From the NCBI GenBank assembly GCA_900708905.1, contig CAADRB010000019.1, positions 1,957,161-2,021,160 of the forward strand: a stretch of DNA of 64,000 bases, in the 5' to 3' direction. Origin of the DNA: Hymenolepis diminuta (taxonomy: Eukaryota > Platyhelminthes > Cestoda > Cyclophyllidea > Hymenolepididae). The translations under genes were made by a program, and so were the position numbers. This document shows, one piece after another, positions 48,276-61,460 of this stretch; the stretch's first letter is position 1, and the number at the start of each line of letters is the position of its first letter. The notes below the pieces were generated by a model that made no database searches, was not told the DNA's origin, and worked only from the letters and a program-made list of their open reading frames with translations.

Positions 48276-51200
48276 GAAGAAATATTTAAAGGGGATGAAA
48301 TAGGTATTATTTATACTAACAATTATAGTCTCGGACTTGAGCCATGCAGACTATAATTAATCGGGGATTTCAAATAGAAAGTTATACAAGGAAAGGGAAA
48401 GAGCTTCTGATATATAATGGGTTTTATTTTAGCTCCTCTTTTTGCGAAGATAAATAACTATGTAATATAAAACAACCCTTGCGACCTTTTTTTCTTTGAC
48501 CTAATATTTCAATTGAAGAGAATATTTACAGAAAAGGAAATGCTCTTTCACAATCCTCGGGGTCACGGGGAAACGATCACCAAAGACTTTCAATGTTCAT
48601 GTTCTGGTTGCTTTAAGTTTTACAGAAGACGAAAATGTTTGAAACGCTACATATTAGAATAACATCCCCAAGGGTGACGTCGAGGTCAATGAAAACCTCT
48701 TCAAAAGATATTTTGAGAATGCAGTTGCATGCATTTTTTGAACTTAAAAGAGAAATAACAATGCAGATTAAACCTCCCAAATTTTCTCCAAAACGATTTC
48801 CTGCCTGTTTCAGTCATGTATACGCTTGTGCAAATAATATAATTTACACAAACTCTATTAATAAACGGACATATATTTATTTATTTATTTAAACTACTCT
48901 TCATCCCCTGTAAGTCACTAACTAATTACGATGTCGTTGTTGAGGATTACGATCTAGATTGATGAAATTTTATCAACGTTAACGTGACTGTTAAAAGAGT
49001 CTAATTGCATTCTGAGGCTCAAATCAAATACCTTTCCATTGTTAAACCGCTTCAGTTGCGTCTGTGTTAACGCGATAATCTTGCAAATCGCGATATATTC
49101 AAGTACAGACCACTACATTCAATTAAACATTCACATTTTAATCGACATATCTTTACCCGAGTGTATGAAAATACCTCATAATCTTGAGGGCTTACGGTGA
49201 TAATTTCATTCCCTAGTAAAATACCTGCTGTTGAAATAAATTATTTAACAAAAAGTAGCCTGTCTGAAATTTCACTCTCTCACATCAGGAGATCAGTCTT
49301 TTAAATGCCGAGTTTGGTAGATACGCAGTAACAGAAAAACTAGCTGGACATTAATTTTTCAGATTTCATCCCGTAGATCGATCGCAAAATTTATTTTTTG
49401 TTCACTTTGACTTAAAAGAGCGAAATTAGTCTGATTAACTGAACAGTGGAGACAAAGTTTGAAGATCGGTCTACCTGATCAGATTATTATTTTCATTAAA
49501 GAATATTTCACCGTTAGTGATTGACGTTTGTATAGAGAAAACCCTCCATCCACTCCCCACTTTAAAATACTATTTTCTTTTTAAATATCAAGTAGTTATC
49601 TTGCATTAGTCGGTAGTTCTGCTGATACATATTAGGGCATAAAGGTATATGAAGAGGAGAGATTAAGATATTCATTTTTGTATTGCAGGTATTTTGAATT
49701 TCTTTTAAATCGTGTGACCGCCACATATACCCCAAAACTGTTAACAAGTTTCACTTTTAAAATGATTTTCCTTTACTTAAGCCATTCTGAAATGTTCAGT
49801 TAACCTCAAAAAAGCATTATTGACCAAATTTTATCAGGTGGAGTAAAAGATAGGCCTCAGAAACGGTTAAAGGCCTCACAATACATGCTATCGTGCAGGT
49901 AGAGCAACAATGGTATCAAGTTACGCGCTGAGATCTTTTATTTAGAAACAATCCATAGTACCATCGAATTAAGACAAGGTATTTTGTTGGGTAAAAGCCT
50001 CCTAGGTTTGATTTGTGCTGACTGCATATTAAAACAAGTTGGCCTTTCCAATCGAATAGATATATCGAATTGGATATAATCGGCTCCCATTAATCTATCA
50101 ATCAGCCAGTCTTTTATGCTTTCACTTAAAACATCAACATACTAAAACTTTTGTTGGATTTCAAGCAGAGTTCTTATCATGAATCTAGAGGCCATATTTT
50201 TAGTTAAAATTTTGGGCCATCTCTTTTAGCTGTGGTAATCGCTTCGATAAATGAATCCTATTAACTCTTTTCATCTCACTGGAACAGCCATAATATAGCT
50301 GGTGTATTAAAATGTCTCTCGATTTAGAACGATAGATTTTTGCCTCGCTAAGTTATCAAAATCATGATGGGTTCTCTACATTGTTATGATCGTATGCATC
50401 TACATTTTCAGCGCTTTGAGTTATTTGCTTTATCTTAGCTTTTGCAATCCATCTAAACTAACTTCTTTATCTCCATTGTTGAAGTGCAATAATCAATATT
50501 CAGTGAGTATTGCATTTGAGTGTTCCATGCCCGAACACGCAAAACTTCGCAAACCTTCCACATTGGGCCGTTGAACCAAGAAGCAAAATATAGATTAACG
50601 GATTTATCTTTCATTGATTACAAAAGATAGCAAATAAGTTGTATCCTGAAGATCTCAAGCTTTAACATCTCACTCATGATGAATCTATTCTGATGATTTT
50701 TCTCCAATTATCCTGAATTTGGATAACTTTGAAAACATCTCAGAAGTATGTCTCTCTTTTTTGTCCCATTTTTCTGAGATATCAATAAAAAATTGCTATA
50801 ATATAGGTGTTTGGCACGATAGATCTTTATAACTATTTTATTAATGTGGTATTTTTTACTAACCACAGTACTACCAAAGGTAAAACAGTAAGCGTGCAGT
50901 TCCTGCCATGAGCTTGCCCGATATTACACTTTTATGCTGTTCATTAATGTCCACTATAAAGGAAAATAGGGTAATTTTATGAATTAACTACATGAATACT
51001 GCTTCATTTCGCTTTATGATAGAATGAATTAATGTATGACATCAAAATACTGTAAAGCATATGTATCTTTTAAGTGACCAATTGGTCTTCATATGTAGGA
51101 GGAGTAGACAGAGAGTAGATATGTACGCAATTCTAGCGTAATGCTACAATTTGCCCAAGGATTTCACCCATTGCCAAATAGTTTTGCTGGGATAAAATAT

Positions 51201-51576
51201 GGGATCAGTCATGCAATTTTTATCATCTTAACAAAAATAACTCAAATTATACAATGAAAAAATTTGGCAGAACTACAAATTTTACAACATTTCATCATAG
51301 AAAACATCCAAACATGTTAGAATTGAAAATTTATAAAAAGGAAGTAATATAAACGTTTATATATATAAATTGAATATATATATATATGTATATAGAAGTA
51401 TATATATAGTGCAAGTGTGAGTCAGGTAATCAGAAAAATTTAAATTCATCTGATATCCAGAATCATCAAATCGTTTGCTCTTTTCAAGCCGAATTTCCTT
51501 TAGACTTATCCCTTCATTTTATCAGCCTGCATTCCTGCGGAAAATCTGGGTCTCATGTTTTCATATAATTTTTCAG
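48276..51576. other. AT-rich stretch right of the Gypsy element
   Basis: No gene recognised. ATTT-type short tandem at about 48870-48890; AT-dinucleotide runs at about 51357-51408. A frame after a TTTTCAG acceptor at about 50410 stays open to 50574 but has no recognised product. Confidence 0.5.
51357..51408. repeat. Imperfect (AT)n microsatellite
   Basis: Tandem TA dinucleotides interrupted by short insertions. Confidence 0.75.
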
Positions 51577-51781
51577 TATCCATCAACTGGGCAAAGGAAT
51601 CTACCAGTTGGTAGATCATCTTCGGATTTATGGCGATCGATCTGCCAGTACCTTCACGTCACACTTTCAGTCGCAGAGTCGATGGTATGGAGAATTCACA
51701 CATAATAATACAAGGAATGAATCCTTTGCCTTCTTTCTCGCTGAACACCTGTGTAGAGGCACCAATTTCCGGCCAATGTGA
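51577..51781 (+). CDS. Exon-like island, two open frames (doubtful)
   Basis: A good acceptor (ATAATTTTTCAG ending 51576) is followed by GC-balanced sequence. One frame is open for 67 codons to TGA 51779-51781 (includes GKGIYQLVDHLRIYGDRSA). Another runs TGQRNLPVGRSSSDLWRSIC to TAA at about 51703 and could end earlier at a donor GATG|GTATGG near 51683. The composition stands out from its surroundings. I recognise no family in either frame, and no partner exon is found. Confidence 0.25.
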
Positions 51782-52589
51782 TTACAATAGCAATTTTTAC
51801 TAATTTCTTATTTCTAAGCTTCTTTGTAAAGATTTGCCCATATATTTAGTCTACGTTCCTTGTATTTGTCCAGCATGGATACTGGAAAGTCAATTTATAT
51901 GAAGCGTTCCTATAATAAAAATGTACAGATAACAGAAAAGCATGAAAAAAGCTATTGAATAGGGCGAACCCACGTTTTCTTATTGGTTATTTTAAAATTA
52001 CATCGAAGGTTAATAATGTGTGATACTTAACTTTTATTTCAGAATGAATATATGGGCTTTGTAGTAGCAGGTTTTCATCTCTAGTCCATTTTCCTAATCG
52101 CTCTTTTAATGAGCTATTACATTTATTCACAGTGAAATTAATTAAAAATATTTATCAAATTTTAATTGGTCGTTTTATGATATCGGCGAATGAAATCCCT
52201 TATAACTTCATTGACATTCGTCGAAAATTCAGAAAATTTTATTAAAATATTGATAATGCATGAATTTTGATTTCAGTAAAATTTGAATCATTTCAGTAAT
52301 AACAGAAAATAATTATTTAGGATCTTAGCAACTCAAATGAAGTAATGTTAGAACGGACGATGCAATTACGGTTATTATAAGGTGAAGTTTTTAGGGGACT
52401 GACCTTTTGTAGGATCCACAACAGTTTTGTAACCCTAATGATATGAGTGACGTCACTGCCCAATCTTTCAAACTAGGTCAATTCAGAGCGCAGTACTAAT
52501 TTCAAGTAAGGCTTCTTTTACAAATTGACCGTGTTAAGCTAGGAGATATTACCTTTAAAATGGAAATACCTTTCCAAATAAGAAAGACT

Positions 52590-52760
52590 CGAGTCAAGAT
52601 GAATCAATGGTGTATTGGATGATCGCGGAGGATAGAGAGGGAACTGTGGGAAGGAGACATGGGCTACACGTCCAGACTGTTTACTCAAAATTGATATTTT
52701 GAGTAAAGGCTAAATAAAGTATGTTTAGAGGGGCTATCATGTTTTTCTCTTTGTATTTCA
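52590..52760 (+). repeat. Unclassified dispersed repeat, copy D (block 2)
   Basis: Shares with 20410-20565 the order GTAT-GGATGATC, GAGG, a purine-rich GGGAAGGAGA-type run, TGGGCTACAC, and TAAATAAAGTA. It faces the block-1 copy at 53400 in the opposite orientation. Confidence 0.45.
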
Positions 52761-53399
52761 CTCTGCAGCTATTTAAGCTGGGCGGACCTTTGAGTCATCA
52801 AGTGATTTATTATATATGCTTTTTTCTAGTATCGAATCTAGTTTGTAAATGAGGAATAAAAAAATGCAAACGAATGCAACTTGAAACTAACCACTGGTGA
52901 AATTATCAACCAATTTCCTTCAACTTTTAGCTCCAATCACAAGAGATGCCTTTAAATATTTTAGCCCTTGAAGAATAAAACCGACACCATATGCATCTGA
53001 AATTGCGTATAAACCTCCTCATTCAATTAATTTAGTCCTTCCAATGTCATATTCTGTGATGAGAGTGATTTTGAAGTGTCACTCATTATATCTGCAATAG
53101 TTTTCTGATTTGGTAAGATTTTGTATCCTATTCTAGAAGACCTCTCATCTTTGTTTTAGACCTATTTGTTTAAACTCTATGAAGCAGACCTCTCAGATGT
53201 AATCCTTTTTTGGACTAATCTCATAAGACGTATTCAGTTACTTTCCTGTCTTCAGAAATTTGAGACTGAACTGAAATGTTTGCAGCATTGGATAGTTGGG
53301 TGCATAGCCATCGCAGGTTTTACGATTAATAGCTTCATAATGAAAGACATCCACGTTAACAGCACTAAGCGCTAAAAGCATGCCACTAAGTATCATTGA

Positions 53400-53620
53400 C
53401 ACAAATAAATTGAATCGACAAGATCGACTCCTCTTAATCAACCGATCAATAGGTGATGAACAATCAAGGGAACGAATCGTGAAATTTGAATTTCGGAACG
53501 TGATCTGTCTAAAAATCAAATGATGTAAGATTTCTTGATACATTAGCATTGCTCTTCCTATCATTTTAGTCCGCTCGCCGGGTCCGATGTTGAACTCTCT
53601 GTTGTTTGATGTTAATTGCT
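53400..53620 (-). repeat. Unclassified dispersed repeat, copy C (block 1)
   Basis: On the minus strand, AATGTATCAAGAAATCTTAC, then TTTGATTTTTAGACAGATCACGTTCCGAAATTCAAATTT and the ATTCGTTC-TTGATT stretch align with copies B and A. Confidence 0.45.
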
Positions 53621-53664
53621 TTCCGCATTTAAAAATTGAAATTTTTTGTTTTACTATCGATAGT

Positions 53665-56600
53665 AATGATAATTAATAATTTGGTACTAAAAAAAGCACT
53701 TGTCATCACCTATCCTATGAAAGTAAACTTAATATAACAGGCTTTGTTTTAATATTTTACTGTCAGCATGCCAAAAATTCTACCCTTAGTTAAATAAGTT
53801 CATTAATTTTAATATAAAATAACAGGAATATAAATCATGCAGCCACATAATTTTGACATTTATAAATCAGCTCGGTTGTTGTTTACAATAATTCTGTACG
53901 GAAAAATTAACGTAAGGGAATTCTTGCTAGTTGATTTTGTTGCATTACCGTATTAAAAAGAAAAAAATCAAGCCTCATACGCTGGGTGGTATCGGCTGCA
54001 AAGAGGCAACACTTTTATTTATATGTCACTACAATTCAGAACAAAGGGATGATGATTGTTTTTTCGTCATTTTGGAGCCAAAAGTGAGAAAAAAATTCCT
54101 TTTTCTCTTTTAAATTAATTAACTTTAGGACATTATTTGAGTTAGAGAATTCATGGAGAATAAACAAGAGGTCTAGCTCATAAAATTTAATTTCAGATTT
54201 GTTAATAGCAAATTTTGCGCATATATTTATTCATATTTTTAAATGGTCGGTAAACCAAAGAGTGCTTCACTTGTTCATAAAATACCAAAGGATAAGGAAA
54301 TTTTTTTCTCATTTCTCTCAAAATTAATTTCTTAGATCTAGGCTAAGCAAGTACATTTTTAATTAAATTAACAATTTAAAACAATCCAGAGATTTCGAAC
54401 GATCTGATTTACATGGTTTATTATTTTGAATTTAAATGTAACGATAGAATTAACTTTATACATTACACATAGTATTATTAAGAGACTAATCTTATTTCTG
54501 TAAAAGGTACATTCTCCCTAAGGCGTAATGTAATTTTCATTAATTGTTGTATTTCAGCCTAAAATATTCGTTACCAACTGATTCTTTGGTTCATAGTTAC
54601 TCAATAAACATTTTATCGGGTAGTTTAATGAGGATAGTTTGGAAAAACTCATGATTATTAAAGCTTCTTGTGGGAAAACCGAGACCGAATAATGTATTAT
54701 GCCAACGAAAATCTGTTTGATTTCAGTTAACATATTTTTTGCCTTATTTTTATTCAGATTTATCTTTCTTTAAGATATTCTGAGACATGAAAGTTAAAAT
54801 AAAGACTGACACCATAATTTAAGACCTCTACGAATCTTCCCTTAAAAGATCAGTTATCTCATTGAACCAGCACGAAAATTTATAAGTCAACTTGATATAT
54901 CTGAAAAGCCCTATTTTAGACAAACATATTAATTTTAACGCATCGTACTGAATGTTAGTTCTACATTTAAAAAATGTATATTCATTTATTTATTTATTTA
55001 AAACTAATTAATACTTTTGATCTAAAGACAATAACGCTTTAGGTTAAAATTAATGCAAACTTCGGAAAGTCTACTTATTTAAATATCAGTGACATCCACA
55101 GTCAAATGAAGATTTCGATACAAACTCTATCTTGGCAACAAAATCAATATTTGCTTTTCATACAGCCGTCTCGACCAATAATAAGTCCATTTATTTAAAA
55201 ATTGTATGAAGAATAAAGATACTCCTTCTTTACATTTTTGCACGTTTAGTGGAGAGGTCCGCGCACATTTATGATTAACTTACACACATTTTGATATTCT
55301 TTCCCTATTTCTTAGTGTGATACACAGTTATGAAGAACATATTTACAGATTTTTTTCTTTGATTTAAAGGGCAGTCTTTAAATAATTTTAAACTTTACTG
55401 TTAAGAAATCTACCGATGTAATAGGTACTTGTTATAGAATTCACCCCCGCTGAAAGCTTGTAATAATGCATTCAATTTAGACTTGTTAAAGTCATTCACG
55501 AATTATTAAGCAAACAAAAGCATTTTCACCTTCAGAAAGCGGTAAAATGGCTAATTCATATTAGTTTCTCTAGTATTCTGTTATCTAAAGCAGTTGTCCG
55601 ATTTTGTACCTCTTGTGAGTACAGAGACCACCTAGTGAGAATGGGTGTTTGTTGTCTGAGCCACAATGAAATAAGTTTGCCGGGACAAAATTCATTAAAA
55701 ACACTTTTTCACAAAACAGGGGAAATGAGGAGCCAGTTTTTTGAACCTAAATGAGGTACCGACAGTGGTCAAGGCCTGCTGATAACTAAATGTTCAACTT
55801 AGCCACTCTTCAGTAGATCTAAATTGATCAAATAGAAAACTCGTCTTCACATTTTAAGTATACCAATGTGATTTAAAGTCTAACCTTTTGGTAAGTTATT
55901 CACAAGCGGAATCGAAAGATACGCCAAAAATGATATTTTTCTTCATAGGATTCAGTTTTTCTCTCTGTGTCTGAGCTCAAATATTTCAACTGATGTTGAG
56001 CTTTCAAAGCTTTAACATGCCCATAAACTAATCAACAATTTTAGACCGATTAGTATTAGTTAGTAGCACAAAAATATACGTTACGTAGATACTCACTTCA
56101 ACCCCAAGTGTCGTTGTGCGCAAGATGCCAGTGCTTGTAAGATTGTTATTTCGGTCTTTATTAATTGGCTTACTAAAAGAGGGCTGACGAAATGGAAGCG
56201 ACAAATTGTACAACCTAAATAAACCTCAACTCGGTCAAAATCAATAACTATTGAAAATAAGACATCATTCGCCAATCGTGAATTCAAACAATTCTTGCTC
56301 TTTCACTATGGAGAATTAAATATTTTATTTTGGGGCTAGAAATTATGAACAAATGGTTGCATAGGCGCCCCAGTTAGTTATATATTTGGATTTTGCCTTC
56401 CTCCCCATATACAGCTCCACCTTTTCTAACTCAGACTTAATCTTTGAGTTGGCATTATACTAATCATTTCCTATCAAACTGATCTAATCAATAATTTGAA
56501 GCTTCGATGAAGATTAAAGCCAATCTACAATATTTGATAATTCTGCACTCTAGAGTATTATGCAACTTTAGATTTGCTCGTTTAACATTTTATTTCGTTA

Positions 56601-59600
56601 TCTGAAAAAGCGCGAACTATTTAATTTGAAGATCATAAAACACGGGTTGAAATCCAGTTTATTTGTTATCACAAATACCAGATGGGTGTCCTCAAACGAT
56701 GTGCACCATAGCAATCGCAAAGCTTAACTCAAAGTTACACCTAACAACAAGGGTAATCAAACACATGCCTTATTCTACCTGCTCAAGTTTTAGCAAATTG
56801 TGAGCTATTGAGTTTTACTTGTAATAAATTTATAATATATTTATCAGTTCATTCAATATTCATGGACGTTGTAACCTGAACAGTTATGCGTACCAACGGC
56901 GCAACGATGATATTGCGTCCATTAATTTTAATCAAAAGGATCATAAAGATGCGATATGACAAAAAATGCTGCTTTCAGAATGCAAATTGGCAAACAGTTG
57001 CTAAAATTGTGTCCTCTTTCATCATCTCAAGTTTTATTTTCGACGGCTGCTGAAATCAAAGTTTGAAAACTTTACTTGCACTTGCATATTCCATTGGTAA
57101 ATATTTTTTGTGCATTATATATTTCTAGAATATTATTTTCCATAAGAAAGCTCGTAATTGGGAAAAATATTAATGTAAAAAATTGGTTCGTTATCATGGA
57201 TTTTATTTATAAATTTGGTTTATACTATACCATTCAGACAGGTGGAAGCATCGCTATAAGTATATAATTTGGAGAAAGGATGAAAAGATACCGTTCATGA
57301 AGTGCGGGATTTTAATTTTGCGCTACTCAACTCATTTTCTATGCATCGTTTCTGCTTTCTCAAAAAATCATTTGAAGAGACTCGCACTGAATTTAGTGCT
57401 AATAATGCGGATGAAATTCTACAATATGGCATTTCAACAGGCCTGTCTTTAGTGAGCTCCGTGATTGAACATTTGTGACTACTGGTCGTTACATCTGTGG
57501 ATCAGATATCCTGTCGATATTTCAAAAGCATTGTCCTGCAATGTACTAATTTTGCTCGAATTCCTTTGAGGTTGGGATTTACTTTTTTGATACAGTTATC
57601 TACATTATTGGGTGCTGTAGACATGGCAGCCAAGTCAAACCAAAAAGTTCCTTGGTGTGTTGATTGACTTGCCTTATTCGTGGCTTTGTGTAAATATTTA
57701 TTCGAGTTCTTCCTAGTACCTGATAACTCGAAAGAAGTTTTACATAAATAGTAAAGAAGGCGGTTTATAATCGTCCATAATTATGGTCATTTCATAAGTA
57801 CGCTGGTGCTTCATGGTTGATGAGTCAATTTAGAAGTAACAAGATCAACGCTATTAAATACACATTCAGTGACGTATATGGTCAACTCCTGTGATAATTC
57901 TGGTCAAAATGAGGGGTTAAGAATGCGAGTTTTTATAGAAGCACCTCCAGTCCTCAGTTCAATTAATTGATTTCAACTCTTTCCTTAGTGAACTTGGAAA
58001 ATTTTAATTGCATCTTCATAGAAAAAGGGTAGCTAGCTGATATTTGCTCAGTTTGTATGATTAAATTTCGTTAAATTAGTTGATTGGTACACCAGATGAT
58101 ATAAAATTCAGATCTGTCCAAAAGGATTGGTAATAATATCAAATGTCAATGCTGGATGAAAGAGAAGTGGTAGGATGCGAGTTATTAAATTCGAATTGAA
58201 TAGCTGAACATTTTCTTGCCGATATAACAGTACAAGATCACTCATATAATTTAGACTGTCTGTTTAGATATTTTATAGTTGCAAATTCTCAGACTTAGAA
58301 GAATAAGGAAAAATGACCTGTATCTCAAACGTGAGGCTTAATTATTAAGCAAGTGAATTTGTTTATGTAGATATGGATATAGAGGAGACGATTGATTAAC
58401 CACTACTTTCAACAATAATTACATCGTTTTGCATCTCCAAATACGAGTCTAGAAAAATGATAATCGATGGTTTAGCAATCTGGAGACGAATCTTGTGGAT
58501 TTCACTTTGATGTTTCATTAAAGTTTCGGGCAACATTAAGACCTTGGAATTAGTCCCTTTCCCTAATACACCAGTTGTGAAATTGCATATATTTTTGTCA
58601 AATCTTTAGCTAAAACCTCTGGAATACTCATTTTCACCATAATCTTGTGGTCAAATAAAATGTAGACGTTAAGAAGTATGTCAGTTCTTATCAAGATTCA
58701 GTATACTTTCTACTCACAGTTGCAAAATTCTTAACTGCTTCTTTAAAGTAAAGGATTGTCTTTTTCCAAAAAATTCTGTCCAAGGGTTTGTGGTAATTGG
58801 AAACTCTCTTCGTTGATCCTTGAATTAATTTTATGGGAAGCAAATATAATACCATACACAATCTTTCGTTTTTAATTAAATTAATAAAAACGAAGAAAAA
58901 ACAGATTTTCAAGTTGCATATATCCTTGTTTAATTTTTAACTCATATAAATTTTATTGTCAATGGTGAGAATAAACATTTGGTTGGGTTTCTGCCTCAAA
59001 ACTAGTTCGTTTTCGATTCAAAAATAAAGTGATGGCAAGACAAAAATTCATATTCACAATTTTCTCAATTTATTTTCAACGTTGATTTTAATATTTCTCC
59101 TGAGAACCACAATGAATGTCCACAAAGTGTACTTTTGTATGCGTTTTAATTTCATTCAGCTGGTGGCTGCAAGACATCACGTGACAAAACCTTTGTTTCG
59201 GATGATATTTTACCGGATATACTGAAGCTCCTTAGCATATTATTTCATGTATGTTCAGCATAAATTTACTTATATTTCATAAGTTAACTTCGGTTTATAT
59301 AATTGAATTTTCTAAAAGTTTGCTAATTGGTACCACAGAAAGTTTTGATGGCTTTTATTAATCAGCGCTCGATGTGGTTAAGAAAGTGTTGGCATTCATT
59401 CTCGAATTTGGCTAAATTGTAATATACTCCAAATTCTACTAACTATGGCCTCTCATATACCATATATATCCAAAAGCAACGTATTTGTTGCTATTATTGT
59501 TCATGGCGGGGCAGTCATGAGGAATCACCAAAGCACGGGTACCAAGATAATTTGACAAGGAACAAAGGATAAGTGAACGTAAATTTTAAAGCTTCGGCAC

Positions 59601-61132
59601 CAAGATTATCACATCACTTGAATTCTAGGTTTCTCCAGTTGTATTTTTTCGCTTTATGAGTATAGTTCACAGAGCTACGTTCTGTTGTTTTAAATTCTAA
59701 ATTTCATCATTTAATCACTCTACCTCTAAGTGCGTTTATGTTCAAGACGTTCAGAGCTTGTTGACCAGTTGATTAAATTGGGTAGCCGATTATGTCATCT
59801 CCATATATCTGCTTTGTCGAACATCGCAGAGTTAATATCAATAGGTTTTCAAGAAAGAGTAGTTCAAGAAATATGAATTCTAATACGCTCATCCGGTGAA
59901 TATTTGATTTTTTTATAAACAACCTTTTAATTGGCGTCCAATACTGCAAACCACAGACGACAAATCCAATCGCCGGTTTCTCTTACCCTGACGTTGTTGG
60001 ATTTAATTTAGTTGACTTAAATGTTAGCTTATCATTGGGTCAAATGATTTCAAAATTATCCAGGCTCGTGATTAGAGATATAATTAGACCTTATGAATTT
60101 TCAAGGTCATATTCGAATATTTGACACTTACATTTATTGAATTTGCCAGATTTTGCATTAGTGACGCATTTCGGCAGAATACGAAGGTTTTATAAAGAAT
60201 AATATCTTTTAAAACAATTTTTTGTTGCCTTATCAAGCATATAATAAAACTGTATGTGTTTGCTTTCATTTGTGTTAAAACTAAGCTCAATCGAAAAATC
60301 TGATCCTCATCGGTGCCGTAAAGGTCCATGTAAACACTTGCCAAATTAGAGATTACGAAAGTGATGTCTATTAGCGCCCATCGAATTATTTAGAATGGCC
60401 AGGCGTGGTGATTCGTAGGACGGAAGATAGAAGGCGGCTCTAGAATACTTTCCTTCATTTCAAGTCAATTGATATTTAACTATCGCATCTAATTCAGTTC
60501 ATTTTACTAGTATTTTGGAAAATTTGTGGAACATCAGGCAAATGGGTCCACACAAAGACTTTCACTATTGTAAAAATACCATCCTTTGTGATATTTAATT
60601 GTTATATATCCATTCATTTTAATATAACAATGTCGAGCCGGTCCAACACATTGAATAAATCTGCATACGTAACCTTTAATTGCTTAAATCGAAATAATAG
60701 TTTAAAGCAACGACATATTGTGTTTATTTATTAGTGAAAACGAATAAATAAATATCAATTACTGAAATTGAAGGAAAAGTTACCATATATTACCATACTG
60801 AAAAAAAGGATATTAAAATTGAAAAATTCGAAATATTGCAATAGTTCATGTAAATATCTTTTTTCTATATTATAACATTCCGATGTTATTTTATATTAAA
60901 TGAACTTTGAAATTCTCTATTGGAACTTAGCTAATGTGCAAAAAATTATGCAGATGTTTATAATATCCACTGAAATTAAATGATATTCATAGATTCAAAA
61001 TAGACATTCCAACGAAGCTGACAGTAACTATCGCTTGAGATTAATCATAACACCAGGCTAAACTTGGCCTATTTTCATTTCCAGTTTCCTCGCATGTTTG
61101 AAGGAATAATGGGCTCATGGTGTCAAGGCCAA
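53665..61132. other. AT-rich stretch before the protocadherin gene
   Basis: About 7.5 kb with no recognised gene, transposon or RNA. Short ATTT tandems occur near 54.98 kb. Upstream non-coding exons and the promoter of the protocadherin gene may lie here but cannot be placed. Confidence 0.5.
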
Positions 61133-61185
61133 TTAGCCTGTCTCCAAGCTGAAGGATGATTGTCTTCTTAATTGGTTGTCATCAT

Positions 61186-61198
61186 CCCCCCCCCCCCC
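61186..61198. repeat. C13 homopolymer
   Basis: Thirteen consecutive C bases, 263 bp before the protocadherin start codon, in a locally GC-rich patch. Confidence 0.9.
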
Positions 61199-61391
61199 AT
61201 CATTCATCAAATCACACCCAGGATGAGACAACCAGGGGTATCCGTGTCTCTGGAATGCACGGTTTAACATTCTGTTCGCATACACCCACGCACCTGCCCC
61301 CGTGAGAAGGAGCCAATGGGGGCGCAGATTATTTGTATGCGCACTAATTGGTTGTGTACACGTGCGAGTGTATGTCCAGGAGTGAAAACAC

Positions 61392-61407
61392 GTGTGTGTG
61401 TGTGTGG
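61392..61407. repeat. (GT)n microsatellite
   Basis: Seven and a half GT units just upstream of the protocadherin start. A GTG-initiated extension of the reading frame begins in it; I reject that as the start. Confidence 0.85.
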
Positions 61408-61460
61408 ATTCAAATGACGACACTAACCCCTGCAAAGGCTATGTCTCTACACCTCCAGTT

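Noticed and set aside
61133..61435. 100-codon minus-strand open frame upstream of the protocadherin
   Set aside because: Its His/Thr-rich part is the reverse reading of GT/CA repeats and the C13 tract; no coding signature.
61392..61460. N-terminal extension of the protocadherin starting at a GTG
   Set aside because: It begins in a GT microsatellite, lacks an ATG and would place 23 residues before an obvious signal peptide. The ATG at 61461 fits better.
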